Notes: generated by a model not told the origin, from the sequence alone. DNA of 64,000 bases from Cupriavidus metallidurans CH34 (GCF_000196015.1 NC_007973.1:3534001-3598000), one strand, 5' to 3'. Shown: positions 30,383-41,460, counted from the stretch's first letter. A program made the numbers and translations.

Positions 30383-32320
30383 TCAGGTCTGCGACCGCGG
30401 CCCCAGCGCGCGCTCAAGGCTTTCGAGGAAGCGCGATGCCGATTGATAGCCGATCACCCGCACCGGGCGCTCCTGTCCATCCTTGCCGAAAAGGATGATG
30501 CCCGGCGGGCCGAACAGACCGAAACGCTTCAGTAACGCGCGATCGTCGGCATTGTTGGCCGTCACGTCAGCCTGCAACAGGACGACGTCCGCGAGTTGCG
30601 CCCTGACTTTCGCGTCCGGGAACGTCAGCTTCTCCATCTCCTTGCAACTGACGCACCAGTCGGCATAGAAATCCAGCAGCACCGGACGCCCGGCAGCGGA
30701 GGCCTGTGCGATCCGCGCATCGAGTTCGGCGATGTTCCGCACGCGCTCGAAGCGAATCTCGGCGGCATGCGGTGGCAGCGTGGCCGCCGACAGACTCAGA
30801 TGGGAAAGCGGCTGCAAGGGATTTCGTCCGCCCGACGCCACACCAACGATCTGAATCGCGCCCACCAATGCCGCCAGCAGGCCAAGCCCCTTGCCCAGTC
30901 GCATCACGCCCCGTGGGTCCGGGCCCAGCGCATCGAACGCGCCGAGATAGACGGCCGCCACAAGCAGCAGCGCTGCCCATGCCAGCATCACGACCCACGC
31001 TGGCAGTACGGGCGTCACCATCCAGATCGCCACGCCCAGAAGCAGGAAGCCGAAGAAGCGCTTGGTAGCCTCCATCCACTTGCCCGCTCGTGGCAGCAGA
31101 TTGCCGGCGCCCATCCCAACCAGCATCAGCGGCACGCCCATGCCGAGAGCCATAGCCATCAGGGCCGCTCCGCCGGTGATGGCATCGCCGGTTTGCGCGA
31201 TATACGCCAGCGCGCCCGCGAGCGGTGCCGTGACACAGGGCCCCACGATCAGCGCAGAAATCGCCCCCATCAGGGCCGCACCGACAAACTGCCCGCTCTG
31301 TCGGCGATTCGAGGATTCGGTCAGTCGGGCTTGCCAGCGCTGCGGCATCTGCAGTTCGTACATGCCGAACATGGACATCGCGAGCGCGACCATCAAGGCT
31401 GCGAAAGCGCCAAGCACCCAGGGCGTCTGGAGCGCCGCGGCCAGGCCTTCGCCAGCCAGACCGGCCGCTACGCCCACCGTGGTGTAGACCACGGCCATGC
31501 CAAGCACGTAGGAGAGCGACACCAGGAACGCACGCCCGCGCGTGACATGCTCGCCGACGACGATCGACGAAAGAATCGGCACCATCGGCAGCACGCACGG
31601 CGTGAATGTCAGAAGAATGCCGAGGCCGAAGAACAGGGCCCCGATCAGCGCGAGATTGCGGCTGGCGAGTGCATTGGCGATCCTATCGGTGTCGTCGACC
31701 ACCTTGCTTGGACGCGTCGGCGCCGCGCGATCCGGTGCAGGTTGCACTGCGGCAGGAGCCTGCGCCTCCGGCGTCGACTGAGCCGCCGCACCACGATCGC
31801 CGAACAAGTTGCCAAGTGCGGAGCCACCGACCTTGTAGACGCTTTCCATCGGCGGATAGCAAAGCCCCTTGTCCGCACAACCCTGCGACGTCACCACGAG
31901 CGACCAGCGGCCATCTGCGGGCGCCTGCTCAACCGGCACCTTGATCACAACGGCGCCACGATACGTCTCCATGTCCTTGCCGAAGGTCTCATCGAAATGG
32001 ACCTTTCCGGCAGGCATCTCCGGCTTGCCGAGTTTTACGTCAGCCGGCTGAGCAGCGAAGGAAAAGCGCTCACGGTACAGGTAGTAGCCATCTGCCACGT
32101 CGAAGCGAACCTCGACGGTCTTCTGGTCGACCTGTCTGGCGGCAAATCGAAAGGCCTGCTCCGGCGGCAGGAAATCGTCTTCGGTCGCCGCATGTGCAAC
32201 GTTCCAGAAGAAGAGGCAGGCGAATACAGTCAGCCAAAGTGCGGCGATATGTCGCACCAGATTCCCGCGCGTTGCACCGGCTTTCCACATTGTTCCGATG
32301 CTGCTACCCGTCATTACCAT
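30383..32320 (-). CDS. dsbD: Thiol:disulfide interchange protein DsbD
   Basis: Moves reducing power from cytoplasmic thioredoxin to periplasmic DsbC and cytochrome c assembly factors. The 645-residue product has a signal peptide and an N-terminal immunoglobulin-like domain with the Cys pair in QGCADKGLCYPP. An eight-helix membrane domain with TPCVLPMVP and GPCVTAPLAG follows, then a C-terminal thioredoxin domain with DWCVSCKEM. All three Cys pairs are present. The start at 32320 is the first ATG after the cutA stop; ATG 32290 is possible. Confidence 0.95.
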   Translation of the reverse strand: MVMTGSSIGTMWKAGATRGNLVRHIAALWLTVFACLFFWNVAHAATEDDFLPPEQAFRFAARQVDQKTVEVRFDVADGYYLYRERFSFAAQPADVKLGKPEMPAGKVHFDETFGKDMETYRGAVVIKVPVEQAPADGRWSLVVTSQGCADKGLCYPPMESVYKVGGSALGNLFGDRGAAAQSTPEAQAPAAVQPAPDRAAPTRPSKVVDDTDRIANALASRNLALIGALFFGLGILLTFTPCVLPMVPILSSIVVGEHVTRGRAFLVSLSYVLGMAVVYTTVGVAAGLAGEGLAAALQTPWVLGAFAALMVALAMSMFGMYELQMPQRWQARLTESSNRRQSGQFVGAALMGAISALIVGPCVTAPLAGALAYIAQTGDAITGGAALMAMALGMGVPLMLVGMGAGNLLPRAGKWMEATKRFFGFLLLGVAIWMVTPVLPAWVVMLAWAALLLVAAVYLGAFDALGPDPRGVMRLGKGLGLLAALVGAIQIVGVASGGRNPLQPLSHLSLSAATLPPHAAEIRFERVRNIAELDARIAQASAAGRPVLLDFYADWCVSCKEMEKLTFPDAKVRAQLADVVLLQADVTANNADDRALLKRFGLFGPPGIILFGKDGQERPVRVIGYQSASRFLESLERALGPRSQT

Positions 32321-32348
32321 GTGTTGATATTCCGATACTTGAGAAGCT

Positions 32349-32729
32349 TCAGACCTTGTCGTCAGCACCCGTCGCTTCGCTCCGGACCCAGCCCAGATAG
32401 GCCGGCAAACCGGCCGCCAGCGGCCATGCGACAAGCTCCGGCACGTCGTAGGGATGCATAGCGCGGATCAGTTTTTCCAAGGCCGCGTACTGACGCTGCG
32501 TCGTCTTGATCAGCAGCGGCCATTCCTGCGCTTGCTCCAGCCTGCCCTGCCACCAGTACTCCGACTGGCATGGTGCCATCCGGTTCACACACGCCGCTAC
32601 GCGCGCCTCGAGAATGGCCGCGCTCAGGCGGATCGCCGACGCCTCGTCGGGCAGGTTCGTCATCACAATCAGTACCGACTCCGTCGGGTCCGCCGACTGA
32701 GCGGAAGGGGAAGCGTTCGAAGCGGTCAT
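32349..32729 (-). CDS. cutA: Divalent-cation tolerance protein CutA
   Basis: 126-residue CutA1-type trimeric protein, linked to copper tolerance in E. coli but of uncertain molecular role. Conserved elements are ARVAACVNRM, SEYWWQGRLEQAQEWPLLIKT and HPYDVPELVAWP. The ATG at 32729 is chosen; a 9-codon upstream extension is possible. It lies directly upstream of dsbD, a frequent pairing. Confidence 0.93.
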   Translation of the reverse strand: MTASNASPSAQSADPTESVLIVMTNLPDEASAIRLSAAILEARVAACVNRMAPCQSEYWWQGRLEQAQEWPLLIKTTQRQYAALEKLIRAMHPYDVPELVAWPLAAGLPAYLGWVRSEATGADDKV

Positions 32730-32761
32730 AGCCAGATTCCAGCGCAAACGAGGCACAAAAC

Positions 32762-32787
32762 AAAAGAGCCAGGCAAAAGCCTGGCTC
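32762..32787 (-). terminator. Intrinsic terminator at the end of the ribosomal cluster
   Basis: Minus-strand stem GAGCCAGGC / GCCTGGCTC with a 4-nt loop, followed by TTTTGTTTTG, 55 bp after the rplQ stop. Confidence 0.9.
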
Positions 32788-32841
32788 GATTGTAGTGCCG
32801 TGTCCAGAATCCCGTCAGCGAAAGACGGGATCAGGCATCAC

Positions 32842-33237
32842 TTATTCCGCCGCTTCTTCAGCCGGGGCTTCGGTGATTTCCGGACGATCCACCAGCTCGA
32901 CCAGCGCCATCGGCGCGTTGTCGCCCTGACGGAAGCCGAACTTCAGGATACGGGTGTAGCCGCCCGGACGGGTCGCATAGCGCGGGCCCAGTTCGGTGAA
33001 CAGCTTGGTAACCATGTCGCGGTCGCGCAGACGGGCGAAAGCCAAACGGCGGTTGGCAACGGTGTCCTTCTTGGCCAGCGTGATGAGCGGCTCGACAACC
33101 TTGCGCAGTTCCTTCGCCTTGGGCAGGGTGGTCTTGATCAGCTCGTGCTGGAACAGCGAGTTGGACATGTTGCGCAGCATCGCGAGACGGTGCGACGAGG
33201 TGCGGTTCAGTTTCCGCAAACCATGACGGTGACGCAT
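32842..33237 (-). CDS. rplQ: 50S ribosomal protein L17
   Basis: Large-subunit protein near the exit tunnel. The 131-residue product starts [20 protein letters not shown], the standard L17 N-terminus, and ends in an acidic Ala/Glu tail. Last gene of the alpha operon, about 150 bp after rpoA. Confidence 0.98.
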   Translation of the reverse strand: MRHRHGLRKLNRTSSHRLAMLRNMSNSLFQHELIKTTLPKAKELRKVVEPLITLAKKDTVANRRLAFARLRDRDMVTKLFTELGPRYATRPGGYTRILKFGFRQGDNAPMALVELVDRPEITEAPAEEAAE

Positions 33238-33388
33238 GATAATTCCTTTCGATTTCAGTGTTTAACCAGCTCTTCTATCGCCTTTGCTTACGCAACGGCG
33301 CGGGCCGGTGGGGCTTCCATGCCACGGGCGGAATGCCTGTGGCGCGTGCGAAGTGTGGGGCGGCGTTACCGCTGCCCCACGCCTTCAA

Positions 33389-34369
33389 TTACTTCTCCAG
33401 ACCTGCGGGCGGCCAGTTCTCGAGCTTCATGCCGAGCGTCAGACCACGCGAAGCCAGGACTTCCTTGATCTCGTTGAGCGACTTGCGACCCAGATTCGGG
33501 GTCTTGAGCAGTTCGTTCTCGGTACGCTGGATCAGGTCGCCGATGTAGTAGATGTTCTCGGCCTTCAGGCAGTTGGCCGAACGCACCGTCAGTTCGAGGT
33601 CGTCGACCGGACGCAGCAGGATCGGATCGATCTGCGGCGCGCGGCTCGAAGCAGCTTCGGCAGCCGATTCGGTGCCTTCCAGGGCGGCGAACACCGACAG
33701 CTGGTCAACCAGGATACGGGCCGACTGACGAATCGCTTCCTCGGGCGAGATCACGCCGTCGGTTTCGATGTTCATCACCAGCTTGTCCAGGTCCGTACGC
33801 TGTTCCACACGCGCCGATTCGACGGCGTACGAAACTCGGCGGACCGGCGAGAACGAGGCGTCCAGCACGATACGGCCGATCACCTTGCTGGCTTCGTCAC
33901 CGAACTTGCGAACGTTACCCGGCACATAGCCGCGGCCTTGTTCAACCTTGATCTGCATGTCGAGCTTGCCACCGGCGGACAGGTGAGCAATGACATGACC
34001 CGGGTTGATGATCTCGACGTCGTGCGGCAGTTCGATATCGGCTGCCGTCACCACGCCTTCACCGTCCTTGCGCAGAGAAACCGTGACTTCGTCGCGGTTG
34101 TGCAGCTTGAACACCACGCCCTTCAGATTGAGGAGCAGGTTGACGACGTCTTCTTGCACGCCGTCGATGGTGGAGTACTCGTGGACCACCCCAGCGATCG
34201 TGACCTCAGTCGGTGCATAACCGACCATCGACGACAGCAGCACGCGACGCAGGGCATTACCGAGCGTATGACCGTAACCGCGCTCGAACGGCTCCATCAC
34301 GACCTTGGCGTGGTGGTCGCCCAGCGGTTCAACGGCGATGATTTTTGGCTTGAGGAGTGCTGTTTGCAT
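33389..34369 (-). CDS. rpoA: DNA-directed RNA polymerase subunit alpha
   Basis: Platform subunit of RNA polymerase, 326 residues. The N-terminal assembly domain has [16 protein letters not shown]. The C-terminal domain that contacts UP elements and activators has [32 protein letters not shown] and the arginine equivalent to E. coli Arg265. Confidence 0.98.
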   Translation of the reverse strand: MQTALLKPKIIAVEPLGDHHAKVVMEPFERGYGHTLGNALRRVLLSSMVGYAPTEVTIAGVVHEYSTIDGVQEDVVNLLLNLKGVVFKLHNRDEVTVSLRKDGEGVVTAADIELPHDVEIINPGHVIAHLSAGGKLDMQIKVEQGRGYVPGNVRKFGDEASKVIGRIVLDASFSPVRRVSYAVESARVEQRTDLDKLVMNIETDGVISPEEAIRQSARILVDQLSVFAALEGTESAAEAASSRAPQIDPILLRPVDDLELTVRSANCLKAENIYYIGDLIQRTENELLKTPNLGRKSLNEIKEVLASRGLTLGMKLENWPPAGLEK

Positions 34370-34456
34370 TAGGTTGTCCTTTTCAATACCCTCGGCTCGT
34401 TACACCGATAAGGCTGACGTTTGGAACCTGAGAATCCCATCGTACGATGGGCAATA

Positions 34457-34486
34457 AGCCCGGCGCGCCACAAAGCGCGTCGGGCT
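34457..34486 (-). repeat. Hairpin between rpsD and rpoA
   Basis: Inverted repeat AGCCCGGCGCG / CGCGTCGGGCT (one mismatch) with an 8-nt loop, followed on the minus strand by TTATTG. It may be an attenuating or RNA-processing hairpin that tunes rpoA against rpsD. Confidence 0.45.
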
Positions 34487-34544
34487 GAAAGCGAAGCCTT
34501 GCTTGAAAGGCAAGCGCTGAACCGTTCGATGATCGATTCGGCGA

Positions 34545-35168
34545 TTAACGCGAATACAATTCGACGATCAGGCTTTCGTTGATGTCGCCCGAGATGTCGG
34601 CGCGATCCGGGGCTTGCTTGTACGTGCCTTCGAACTTCTTGGCGTCCACAGCAACCCAGGTCGGGAAGCCCGACTGCTCGGCCAGCGACAGTGCTTCGGC
34701 GATACGCACTTGCTTCTTCGACTGCTCGCGCACCGACACGATATCGCCCGACTTGATCTGGGCCGACGGGACATTCAGCGTCTCACCGTTCACCAGGATC
34801 GCCTTGTGCGACACCAGCTGACGCGCTTCAGCGCGGGTCGAGCCGAAGCCCATGCGGTACACCACGTTGTCCAGACGCGATTCCAGCAGTTGCAGCAGGT
34901 TTTCACCAGTGTTGCCCTTGCGGCGATCGGCTTCGGCGAAGTAACGGCGGAACTGACGCTCGAGCACGCCGTAAATACGCTTGACCTTCTGCTTTTCGCG
35001 GAGCTGGTTGCCGTAGTCGGACGTACGAGCGCCCGAGGTGCGGCCGTGTTGGCCCGGCTTGCTGTCCAGCTTGCACTTGTCGGCCAGCGAGCGGCGTGCG
35101 CTCTTCAGGAACAGATCTGTGCCTTCGCGGCGGGAGAGTTTGGCCTTCGGGCCGATATAACGTGCCAC
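34545..35168 (-). CDS. rpsD: 30S ribosomal protein S4
   Basis: Primary 16S-binding assembly protein, 207 residues. The start [21 protein letters not shown] and the S4 domain [24 protein letters not shown] are diagnostic. In E. coli S4 represses the alpha operon; here a terminator upstream suggests rpsD-rpoA-rplQ can be uncoupled from rpsM-rpsK. Confidence 0.98.
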   Translation of the reverse strand: MARYIGPKAKLSRREGTDLFLKSARRSLADKCKLDSKPGQHGRTSGARTSDYGNQLREKQKVKRIYGVLERQFRRYFAEADRRKGNTGENLLQLLESRLDNVVYRMGFGSTRAEARQLVSHKAILVNGETLNVPSAQIKSGDIVSVREQSKKQVRIAEALSLAEQSGFPTWVAVDAKKFEGTYKQAPDRADISGDINESLIVELYSR

Positions 35169-35349
35169 TTTATCTTCCTTTGATCGATCACGGCGCCATC
35201 ATGACGCGCCATGAGTCCGTCACCGGTTGTAACGGACGGTGGGCTTATGGTTCTTCATCCGCCAACGGCAGGCAGCCTGCCCCGCACGGACGCAACGCAA
35301 AAGCATGACAACACGTCGGGCTGCAGAGGCAACGCCCCCTTCGTCCAGA

Positions 35350-35388
35350 CGCAAAACGAAAACCTGCTGCAATCAGATTGCAGCAGGT
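35350..35388 (-). terminator. Intrinsic terminator between rpsK and rpsD
   Basis: Minus-strand 12-bp perfect stem ACCTGCTGCAAT / ATTGCAGCAGGT with a 3-nt loop, followed by TTTTCGTTTTGC. It sits about 75 bp after rpsK and 190 bp before rpsD. The rest of the 293-bp gap has no gene and no promoter that I could assign with confidence. Confidence 0.75.
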
Positions 35389-35461
35389 GAACGCGCGATA
35401 CTACCACAGTCCGGAGGCAAGGGATAAGAACCCCCTTGCGATTCTCCGGCAAACCAAGCGC

Positions 35462-35863
35462 TTAGATACGGCGGCGCTTCGGCGGGCGGCAGCCGTTGTG
35501 CGGCACCGGCGTCACATCTTCGATCACCGCGATCTTGATGCCCAGCGCGTTCAGCGCACGGACAGCCGACTCACGGCCGGGACCGGGGCCCTTGATGCGC
35601 ACTTCCAGATTCTTGATACCCTGGTCTTGCGCAACACGGCCGGCGTTCTCGGCGGCAACCTGGGCAGCGAACGGGGTCGACTTACGCGAACCCTTGAAGC
35701 CCTGGCCACCTGCGGTCGCCCACGACAGGGCGTTGCCCTGGCGGTCGGTGATGGTGATGATGGTGTTGTTGAACGAAGCGTGGACGTGCGCAATGCCGTC
35801 GGCAACGTTCTTCTTGACCTTCTTACGCGCGCGCTGGGCGGCGTTATTCGGACCTTTTGCCAT
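35462..35863 (-). CDS. rpsK: 30S ribosomal protein S11
   Basis: Platform protein of the small subunit, 133 residues. [11 protein letters not shown] at the C-terminus and [15 protein letters not shown] are diagnostic. It is 24 bp downstream of rpsM. Confidence 0.98.
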   Translation of the reverse strand: MAKGPNNAAQRARKKVKKNVADGIAHVHASFNNTIITITDRQGNALSWATAGGQGFKGSRKSTPFAAQVAAENAGRVAQDQGIKNLEVRIKGPGPGRESAVRALNALGIKIAVIEDVTPVPHNGCRPPKRRRI

Positions 35864-35887
35864 TCGATTCTTCCTATGCCTTCGGCT

Positions 35888-36253
35888 TTACTTCTTCAGT
35901 GCCACGCCGGCCTTACGCGGACCCTTACGGGTACGAGCGTTGGTGCGGGTACGCTGACCGCGCATCGGCAGACCCTTGCGGTGACGCATGCCACGATAGC
36001 AACCAAGGTCCATCAGACGCTTGATGTTCATCGTGGTTTCACGACGCAGGTCACCCTCGACCGTGACCTTGCCCACTTCATCACGAAGCTTTTCCAGGTC
36101 GGCGTCGGTCAGGTCCTTGACCTTCTTGTCAAACGGTACACCGGTGGCCTCGCAAATCTTGCGGGCGCGCGAGCGGCCGATACCGTAAATGGCCGTCAGG
36201 CCGATTTCGGTATGCTTGTGGTTCGGGATGTTAACCCCTGCGATACGTGCCAT
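35888..36253 (-). CDS. rpsM: 30S ribosomal protein S13
   Basis: Head protein contacting the P-site tRNA and forming intersubunit bridges, 121 residues. [20 protein letters not shown] and the basic C-terminus [16 protein letters not shown] are diagnostic. Confidence 0.98.
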
Positions 36254-36272
36254 TCGTCAATCCTCTTTCCGA

Positions 36273-36389
36273 TTAGCCTTGGCGTTGCTTGTGGCGGGGA
36301 TCCGACGAGCAGATCACGCGCACGACACCGTTGCGCTTGATGATTTTGCAGTTGCGGCAAATGCGCTTAACAGAAGCCAGCACTTTCAT
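36273..36389 (-). CDS. rpmJ: 50S ribosomal protein L36
   Basis: 38-residue protein, [20 protein letters not shown] followed by [18 protein letters not shown]. The four metal-site residues (Cys11, Cys14, Cys27, His33) are kept, so this is the zinc-binding C+ form. It lies between infA and rpsM. Confidence 0.97.
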
Positions 36390-36420
36390 GATTTTCCTCT
36401 TCCTTCAATTCCTGTTCGCT

Positions 36421-36639
36421 TCACTTCGTCCGGAAGACGATGCGTGCGCGTGACAGATCATATGGGGTCAGCTCGACAGTCACCTTGTCACCCGGAAGAA
36501 TCCGGATGTAGTTCATTCGCATCTTGCCGGAGATATGGCCCAGTACTATGTGGCCGTTTTCAAGCTTGACGCGGAACGTCGCGTTGGGGAGATTTTCCAG
36601 GACCTCCCCTTGCATCTGGATGACGTCGTCTTTTGCCAT
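36421..36639 (-). CDS. infA: Translation initiation factor IF-1
   Basis: 72-residue OB-fold factor that occupies the A site during initiation. [20 protein letters not shown] and [15 protein letters not shown] are characteristic. The position after secY is common in bacteria whose spc and alpha operons are fused. Confidence 0.98.
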   Translation of the reverse strand: MAKDDVIQMQGEVLENLPNATFRVKLENGHIVLGHISGKMRMNYIRILPGDKVTVELTPYDLSRARIVFRTK

Positions 36640-36663
36640 ACCTGAGCCTGTCCCAACCTGTTT

Positions 36664-38007
36664 TTAACGCAAGGTCAGGTTACCCTTGAAATTCGCCTTC
36701 TTCAGCAGCGACTCATACTGCTGCGACATGACGTAGGACTGTACCTGTGCCATGAAGTCCATCGTGACGACCACGATGATCAGCAGCGAGGTTCCGCCGA
36801 AATAGAACGGAACGTTCCAGCGCAGCACCAGGAATTCCGGCAACAGGCAGACTAGTGTGATGTAAATCGCACCAGCCAGCGTCAGGCGCACCAAGATCTT
36901 GTCGATATAGCGCGTCGTTTGCTCGCCCGGACGGATGCCCGGAATGAAGGCACCACTCTTTTTCAGGTTATCCGCCACTTCCCGGCTGTTGTACACCAGA
37001 GCCGTATAGAAGAAGCAGAAGAAAACAATCGCAGTTGCATACAGCAGGATGTACACCGGCTGACCCGGCGACAGCGTGGCAGCCAGGTCCTTGATGAACC
37101 GACCCACCGCACTCGTCGAGTCCGACGTAAACCAGCCCGCAATCGTTGCCGGGAACAGGATGATCGACGATGCAAAGATCGGCGGAATCACCCCTGCCAT
37201 GTTCAGCTTCAGCGGCAGATGCGACGACTGACCGCCGTACACCTTGTTGCCGACCTGACGCTTGGCATAGTTCACCAGAATCTTGCGCTGGCCACGCTCG
37301 ATAAACACCACGGCGAAGGTCACACCCGCAATGATCGCCACGATAAAGATCGCCGCGATGATGCTCATGGAACCCGTACGGACCAGTTCGAACAGTCCGC
37401 CAATCGCATTGGGCAAGCCCGCCGCGATACCGCCAAAGATGATGATCGAGATACCGTTGCCCAGACCACGCTCGGTGATCTGTTCACCCAGCCACATCAG
37501 GAACATCGTGCCAGTCACCAGCGTGATCACCGCCGTGGCCCGGAACATCAGACCCGGTTCCAACACGAGACCAGGCTGCGATTCCAGCGCAACCGCAATC
37601 GACAGCGCCTGGAACGTGGCCAGAACCACAGTGCCGTAACGCGTGTACTGCGTAATCTTGCGTTGCCCTGCCTGCCCTTCCTTCTTCAACGACTCCAACT
37701 GCGGCAGCACGATCGTCAACAACTGCATGATGATCGACGCCGAGATGTACGGCATGATGCCGAGCGCGAAGACGGTAAAGCGCGACAGCGCACCGCCCGA
37801 GAACAGGTTAAACATCCCGAGGATGCCACCTGACTGAGACTGGAAAAGCTTCGCAAGCTGGTCCGGATCAATCCCCGGCACCGGAATATGCGCACCGATG
37901 CGGTAGACGATCAAAGCCAGCACCAGGAACATCAACCGGCGCTTGAGGTCGCCGTACTTCGCCGTGTTCCTGGCCTGCGCGCTTGCATTGGGTTTCGCCG
38001 TGGCCAA
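36664..38007 (-). CDS. secY: Preprotein translocase subunit SecY
   Basis: Channel subunit of the SecYEG translocon. The 447-residue product has about ten membrane helices, the plug region [26 protein letters not shown] (positions 37740-37830) and the conserved cytoplasmic C5 loop with PGIRPGEQT. Confidence 0.98.
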   Translation of the reverse strand: MATAKPNASAQARNTAKYGDLKRRLMFLVLALIVYRIGAHIPVPGIDPDQLAKLFQSQSGGILGMFNLFSGGALSRFTVFALGIMPYISASIIMQLLTIVLPQLESLKKEGQAGQRKITQYTRYGTVVLATFQALSIAVALESQPGLVLEPGLMFRATAVITLVTGTMFLMWLGEQITERGLGNGISIIIFGGIAAGLPNAIGGLFELVRTGSMSIIAAIFIVAIIAGVTFAVVFIERGQRKILVNYAKRQVGNKVYGGQSSHLPLKLNMAGVIPPIFASSIILFPATIAGWFTSDSTSAVGRFIKDLAATLSPGQPVYILLYATAIVFFCFFYTALVYNSREVADNLKKSGAFIPGIRPGEQTTRYIDKILVRLTLAGAIYITLVCLLPEFLVLRWNVPFYFGGTSLLIIVVVTMDFMAQVQSYVMSQQYESLLKKANFKGNLTLR

Positions 38008-38056
38008 ACGATGCTCCGACTGTGACTTCGCCTATGCTGCGAATGCTACTGCGTAA

Positions 38057-38491
38057 TTACGCTTCGATCTGGCCGCCAGCGGCTTCGATCGCAGCCTTGG
38101 CACCAGCGGTGGCGCCCAGACCCTTGATCGTCACCTTGCGGGACAGTTCACCGGCCTTGATGACCTTTGCGCTCTTGACCAGCTCGCCCACCAGGCCAGC
38201 TTGCTTCAGGACCAGCAGGTCCACTTCAGCAGCTTCCAGGCGTTCGATGTCGCGCAGGGTCACTTCGGCGGTGAAGGCCTTGGTCAGCGAGGTGAAACCA
38301 CGCTTCGGCAGGCGGCGATACAGCGGCATTTGACCGCCTTCGAAGCCCACCTTGTGGAAGCCGCCCGAACGCGACTTCTGACCCTTGTGACCGCGACCAG
38401 CCGTCTTGCCCAGGCCGGAGCCGATACCGCGGCCGACGCGACGCTTAGCGTGCTTCGAACCGTCAGCCGGTTTCAGGTTGTTCAGTTGCAT
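38057..38491 (-). CDS. rplO: 50S ribosomal protein L15
   Basis: 144-residue large-subunit assembly protein; [20 protein letters not shown] and the Gly-rich [19 protein letters not shown] are diagnostic. I use the internal ATG at 38491 that gives the conserved N-terminus; four extra upstream codons are not conserved. Confidence 0.97.
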   Translation of the reverse strand: MQLNNLKPADGSKHAKRRVGRGIGSGLGKTAGRGHKGQKSRSGGFHKVGFEGGQMPLYRRLPKRGFTSLTKAFTAEVTLRDIERLEAAEVDLLVLKQAGLVGELVKSAKVIKAGELSRKVTIKGLGATAGAKAAIEAAGGQIEA

Positions 38492-38510
38492 GTTGCTCTC
38501 CAAGTCCCGA

Positions 38511-38693
38511 TCAGGCCAGAACCTTGACCAGGTACGAGACCTTGTTGATCATGCCGCGCACGGCGGGCGTGTCCTGCAGCTCCGAAACGGAGTTCAGACG
38601 GCGCAGGCCCAGGCCACGAACGGTGGCGCGATGATCCTCGCGCGTGCCGATCAGGCTGCGCACGAGTTGCACTTTTACGGTTTTCTGCGACAT
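38511..38693 (-). CDS. rpmD: 50S ribosomal protein L30
   Basis: 60-residue protein starting [30 protein letters not shown] is typical. Upstream in-frame codons overlap rpsE and are not part of the family. Confidence 0.97.
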   Translation of the reverse strand: MSQKTVKVQLVRSLIGTREDHRATVRGLGLRRLNSVSELQDTPAVRGMINKVSYLVKVLA

Positions 38694-38703
38694 TTCGTTC
38701 ACC

Positions 38704-39222
38704 TTAGCCGAGGATGTCTTCAACCGACTTGCCACGCTTGGCGGCGATTTCTGCCGGCGTGCTCATCTTGGTCAGACCATCGAGGGTGGCACGAACCATG
38801 TTGTAAGGGTTCGTCGAACCGTGCGACTTGGTCACAACGTTCGTCACACCCATCACTTCGAAGATCGCGCGCATCGGGCCGCCGGCGATCACGCCAGTAC
38901 CTTCCTTGGCGGGCATCATCAGAACCTTGGCGGCGCCGTGACGACCAACAACTTCGTGCTGCAGAGTGCCGTTCTTCAGTGCGACCTTGACCATCTTGCG
39001 ACGGGCTTCGTCCATTGCCTTCTGCACGGCCACCGGAACTTCCTTGGCCTTGCCCTTGCCCATGCCGATGCGGCCATCGCCGTCACCCACCACGGTCAGC
39101 GCAGCGAAACCGAGGATACGGCCACCCTTCACCACTTTGGTGACACGGTTGACCGAGATCATCTTCTCGCGGAGGCCGTCGTCGCGTTCGTCCTGTTGGA
39201 CTTTTGCTTGCATCTTTGCCAT
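38704..39222 (-). CDS. rpsE: 30S ribosomal protein S5
   Basis: 172-residue protein of the small-subunit body, important for decoding accuracy. [23 protein letters not shown] and [13 protein letters not shown] are diagnostic. Confidence 0.98.
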   Translation of the reverse strand: MAKMQAKVQQDERDDGLREKMISVNRVTKVVKGGRILGFAALTVVGDGDGRIGMGKGKAKEVPVAVQKAMDEARRKMVKVALKNGTLQHEVVGRHGAAKVLMMPAKEGTGVIAGGPMRAIFEVMGVTNVVTKSHGSTNPYNMVRATLDGLTKMSTPAEIAAKRGKSVEDILG

Positions 39223-39243
39223 GACGTATCTCTCTGTGAGCGC

Positions 39244-39600
39244 TTAGAACTTGAGGCCGGCTTCGCGGGCAGCGTCAGCCAGGGCCTTCACGCGGCCGTG
39301 GAAGCGGAAGCCAGCACGATCGAACGCGACGGTTTCCACGCCGGCAGCCTTTGCCTTCTCGGCAACACGCTTGCCCACCACGGTGGCGGCAGCGACGGTA
39401 GCGCCGTTGCCATTCAGTTCCTTGCGCACTTCTGCCTCGGCGGTCGAAGCCGAAGCCAGCACTTGCGTGCCGCACGGCGAGTACACCTGAGCGTAAATAT
39501 GCGAATTCGTACGGAACACGGTCAGACGATTCACCTTCAGTTCCGCGATCTTGGCGCGGGTCTGACGTGCACGGCGCAAACGAGCGTCTTTCTTGTTCAT
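39244..39600 (-). CDS. rplR: 50S ribosomal protein L18
   Basis: 118-residue 5S rRNA-binding protein; [15 protein letters not shown] and the C-terminal [20 protein letters not shown] are diagnostic. Confidence 0.98.
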   Translation of the reverse strand: MNKKDARLRRARQTRAKIAELKVNRLTVFRTNSHIYAQVYSPCGTQVLASASTAEAEVRKELNGNGATVAAATVVGKRVAEKAKAAGVETVAFDRAGFRFHGRVKALADAAREAGLKF

Positions 39601-39611
39601 CATTGCACCCC

Positions 39612-40145
39612 TTACTTCTTCTTGGTTTCCTTCAGGATGACGCGCTCGTCAGCGTAGCGAACACCCTTGCCCTTGTAGGGCTCAGGCGGACGGTACGCGC
39701 GAACTTCCGCGGCAACCTGACCGACTTTCTGCTTGTCCGCACCCTTGATGATGATCTCGGTCTGCGTCGGCGTTTCGGCCTTCACGCCTTCCGGCATCTC
39801 ATGGATCACGTCGTGCGAGAAACCAAGCTGGAGCTTCAGAGCGGCGCCCTGCAGTTGAGCGCGGTAACCCACGCCAACCAGCTGCAGCTTGCGCTCGAAA
39901 CCGGTGGTCACGCCCTTGACCATGTTCGCGGCCAGCGCGCGCATGGTGCCTTGCAGGGCGTTAGCTTCGCGCGATTCGTCGGCCGGTTCGAACGTCAGCG
40001 TGCCTTCGGCAACGTTGACCTTCACCAGGCTATGAATCGGCTGGGACAGCGTACCGAGCGGGCCCTTTACGGAGAGCACGCCAGCCGCCACATTAACTTC
40101 CGCGCCTTTCGGCAGCGCGATGGGAGCCTTACCTACACGGGACAT
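39612..40145 (-). CDS. rplF: 50S ribosomal protein L6
   Basis: 177-residue protein near the sarcin-ricin loop; [17 protein letters not shown], and the C-terminal [19 protein letters not shown] signature. Confidence 0.98.
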   Translation of the reverse strand: MSRVGKAPIALPKGAEVNVAAGVLSVKGPLGTLSQPIHSLVKVNVAEGTLTFEPADESREANALQGTMRALAANMVKGVTTGFERKLQLVGVGYRAQLQGAALKLQLGFSHDVIHEMPEGVKAETPTQTEIIIKGADKQKVGQVAAEVRAYRPPEPYKGKGVRYADERVILKETKKK

Positions 40146-40154
40146 GTTTGCTCC

Positions 40155-40550
40155 TTACGCGACGTAGCAGAGAACTTCGCCGCCCACGCCAGTGGCACGT
40201 GCCTTGCGGTCGGTCATCAGACCCTGCGGGGTCGAGATGATCGCAACGCCCAGGCCGTTCATCACGTGGGGAATGTCGCTGCGGCCCTTGTACACGCGCA
40301 GACCGGGCTTCGAAACGCGTTCAATGCGCTCGATCACCGGACGGCCGGCGTAATACTTCAGACCAATGGTCAGTTGCGCCTTGCCGCCTTCTTCCTGCAC
40401 CGAGAAGTCTTCGACGTAGCCTTCGTCCTTCAGGACTTTGGCGATCGCAGCCTTCAGTTTGGACGAGGGCATGACCACCGACGCCTTCTGCACGCCCTGG
40501 GCGTTGCGAATGCGCGTCAGCATATCGGCGATAGGATCGCTCATGCTCAT
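40155..40550 (-). CDS. rpsH: 30S ribosomal protein S8
   Basis: 131-residue primary 16S-binding protein and, in E. coli, translational repressor of the spc operon. [14 protein letters not shown] and the C-terminal [11 protein letters not shown] are diagnostic. Confidence 0.98.
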   Translation of the reverse strand: MSMSDPIADMLTRIRNAQGVQKASVVMPSSKLKAAIAKVLKDEGYVEDFSVQEEGGKAQLTIGLKYYAGRPVIERIERVSKPGLRVYKGRSDIPHVMNGLGVAIISTPQGLMTDRKARATGVGGEVLCYVA

Positions 40551-40577
40551 ACTGTTTCTCCTGTAGCCTGTGCGTAA

Positions 40578-40883
40578 TTACCAGCTGGCTTTCGTCAGAC
40601 CCGGAATTTCGCCCTTGAAGGCGATTTCACGAATCTTGTTACGCGCCAGGCCAAACTTGCGGAAGGTACCGCGGGGACGACCGGTGATCGCGCAGCGGTT
40701 ACGCTGGCGAGTCGGGTTCGCGTTGCGCGGGAGCTTTTGCAGCTCGAGGCGCGCCAGATAACGCTCTTCTTCCGACTTTTCTTGGTCGTCAATAATGGCC
40801 TTGAGGTTTGCGCGCTTGTCGGCGTACTTCGCCACGAGCTTTGCGCGCTTCTTCTCACGTTCAATCAGAGCCAGTTTAGCCAC
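40578..40883 (-). CDS. rpsN: 30S ribosomal protein S14
   Basis: 101-residue long form without zinc-binding cysteine pairs. [24 protein letters not shown] is diagnostic (positions 40625-40700). Confidence 0.98.
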   Translation of the reverse strand: MAKLALIEREKKRAKLVAKYADKRANLKAIIDDQEKSEEERYLARLELQKLPRNANPTRQRNRCAITGRPRGTFRKFGLARNKIREIAFKGEIPGLTKASW

Positions 40884-40892
40884 GGTTACCCC

Positions 40893-41435
40893 TTAATTAC
40901 GGAACGGGAACTTGAACGCATTCAGGAGAGCCTTGGCTTCCTCGTCGTTCTTAGCCGTCGTCGTGATGCTGATGTTCAGACCACGCAGTGCGTCGATCTT
41001 GTCGTACTCAATTTCGGGGAAAATGATCTGCTCTTTCACACCGATGTTGTAGTTACCACGACCGTCGAACGATTTGCCCGACACACCACGGAAGTCACGT
41101 ACGCGCGGCAGGGCCACGGTCACGAAACGATCCAGGAATTCGAACATACGCTCACCGCGCAGGGTCACCATCGCACCGATGGGGTAGCCCTGACGGATCT
41201 TGAAGCCGGCGATGGCCTTCTTGGCCTTCGTCACCACAGGCTTCTGACCGGCGATCTTGGTCAGGTCGCCAACGGCCAGCTCAATGACCTTCTTGTCATT
41301 GATGGCTTCGCCAAGGCCCATGTTCAGGGTGATCTTGGTGAAACGCGGCACTTCCATGACCGACTTGTAGCCGAACTGCTTCATCAGCGCCGGCACAACC
41401 TGTTCTTTGTAAAACTCTTGCAGACGTGCTGTCAT
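40893..41435 (-). CDS. rplE: 50S ribosomal protein L5
   Basis: 180-residue 5S rRNA-binding protein contacting the P-site t[17 protein letters not shown] and [16 protein letters not shown] are diagnostic. The second ATG (41435) gives the usual [10 protein letters not shown] start. Confidence 0.98.
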   Translation of the reverse strand: MTARLQEFYKEQVVPALMKQFGYKSVMEVPRFTKITLNMGLGEAINDKKVIELAVGDLTKIAGQKPVVTKAKKAIAGFKIRQGYPIGAMVTLRGERMFEFLDRFVTVALPRVRDFRGVSGKSFDGRGNYNIGVKEQIIFPEIEYDKIDALRGLNISITTTAKNDEEAKALLNAFKFPFRN

Positions 41436-41460
41436 GCTCAACTCCTATCTGTGCCCAGAA

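Noticed and set aside
30596..32461. Plus-strand open frame of 621 codons opposite dsbD
   Set aside because: Antisense shadow of DsbD; no ribosome site and composition typical of reverse-strand GC-rich frames.
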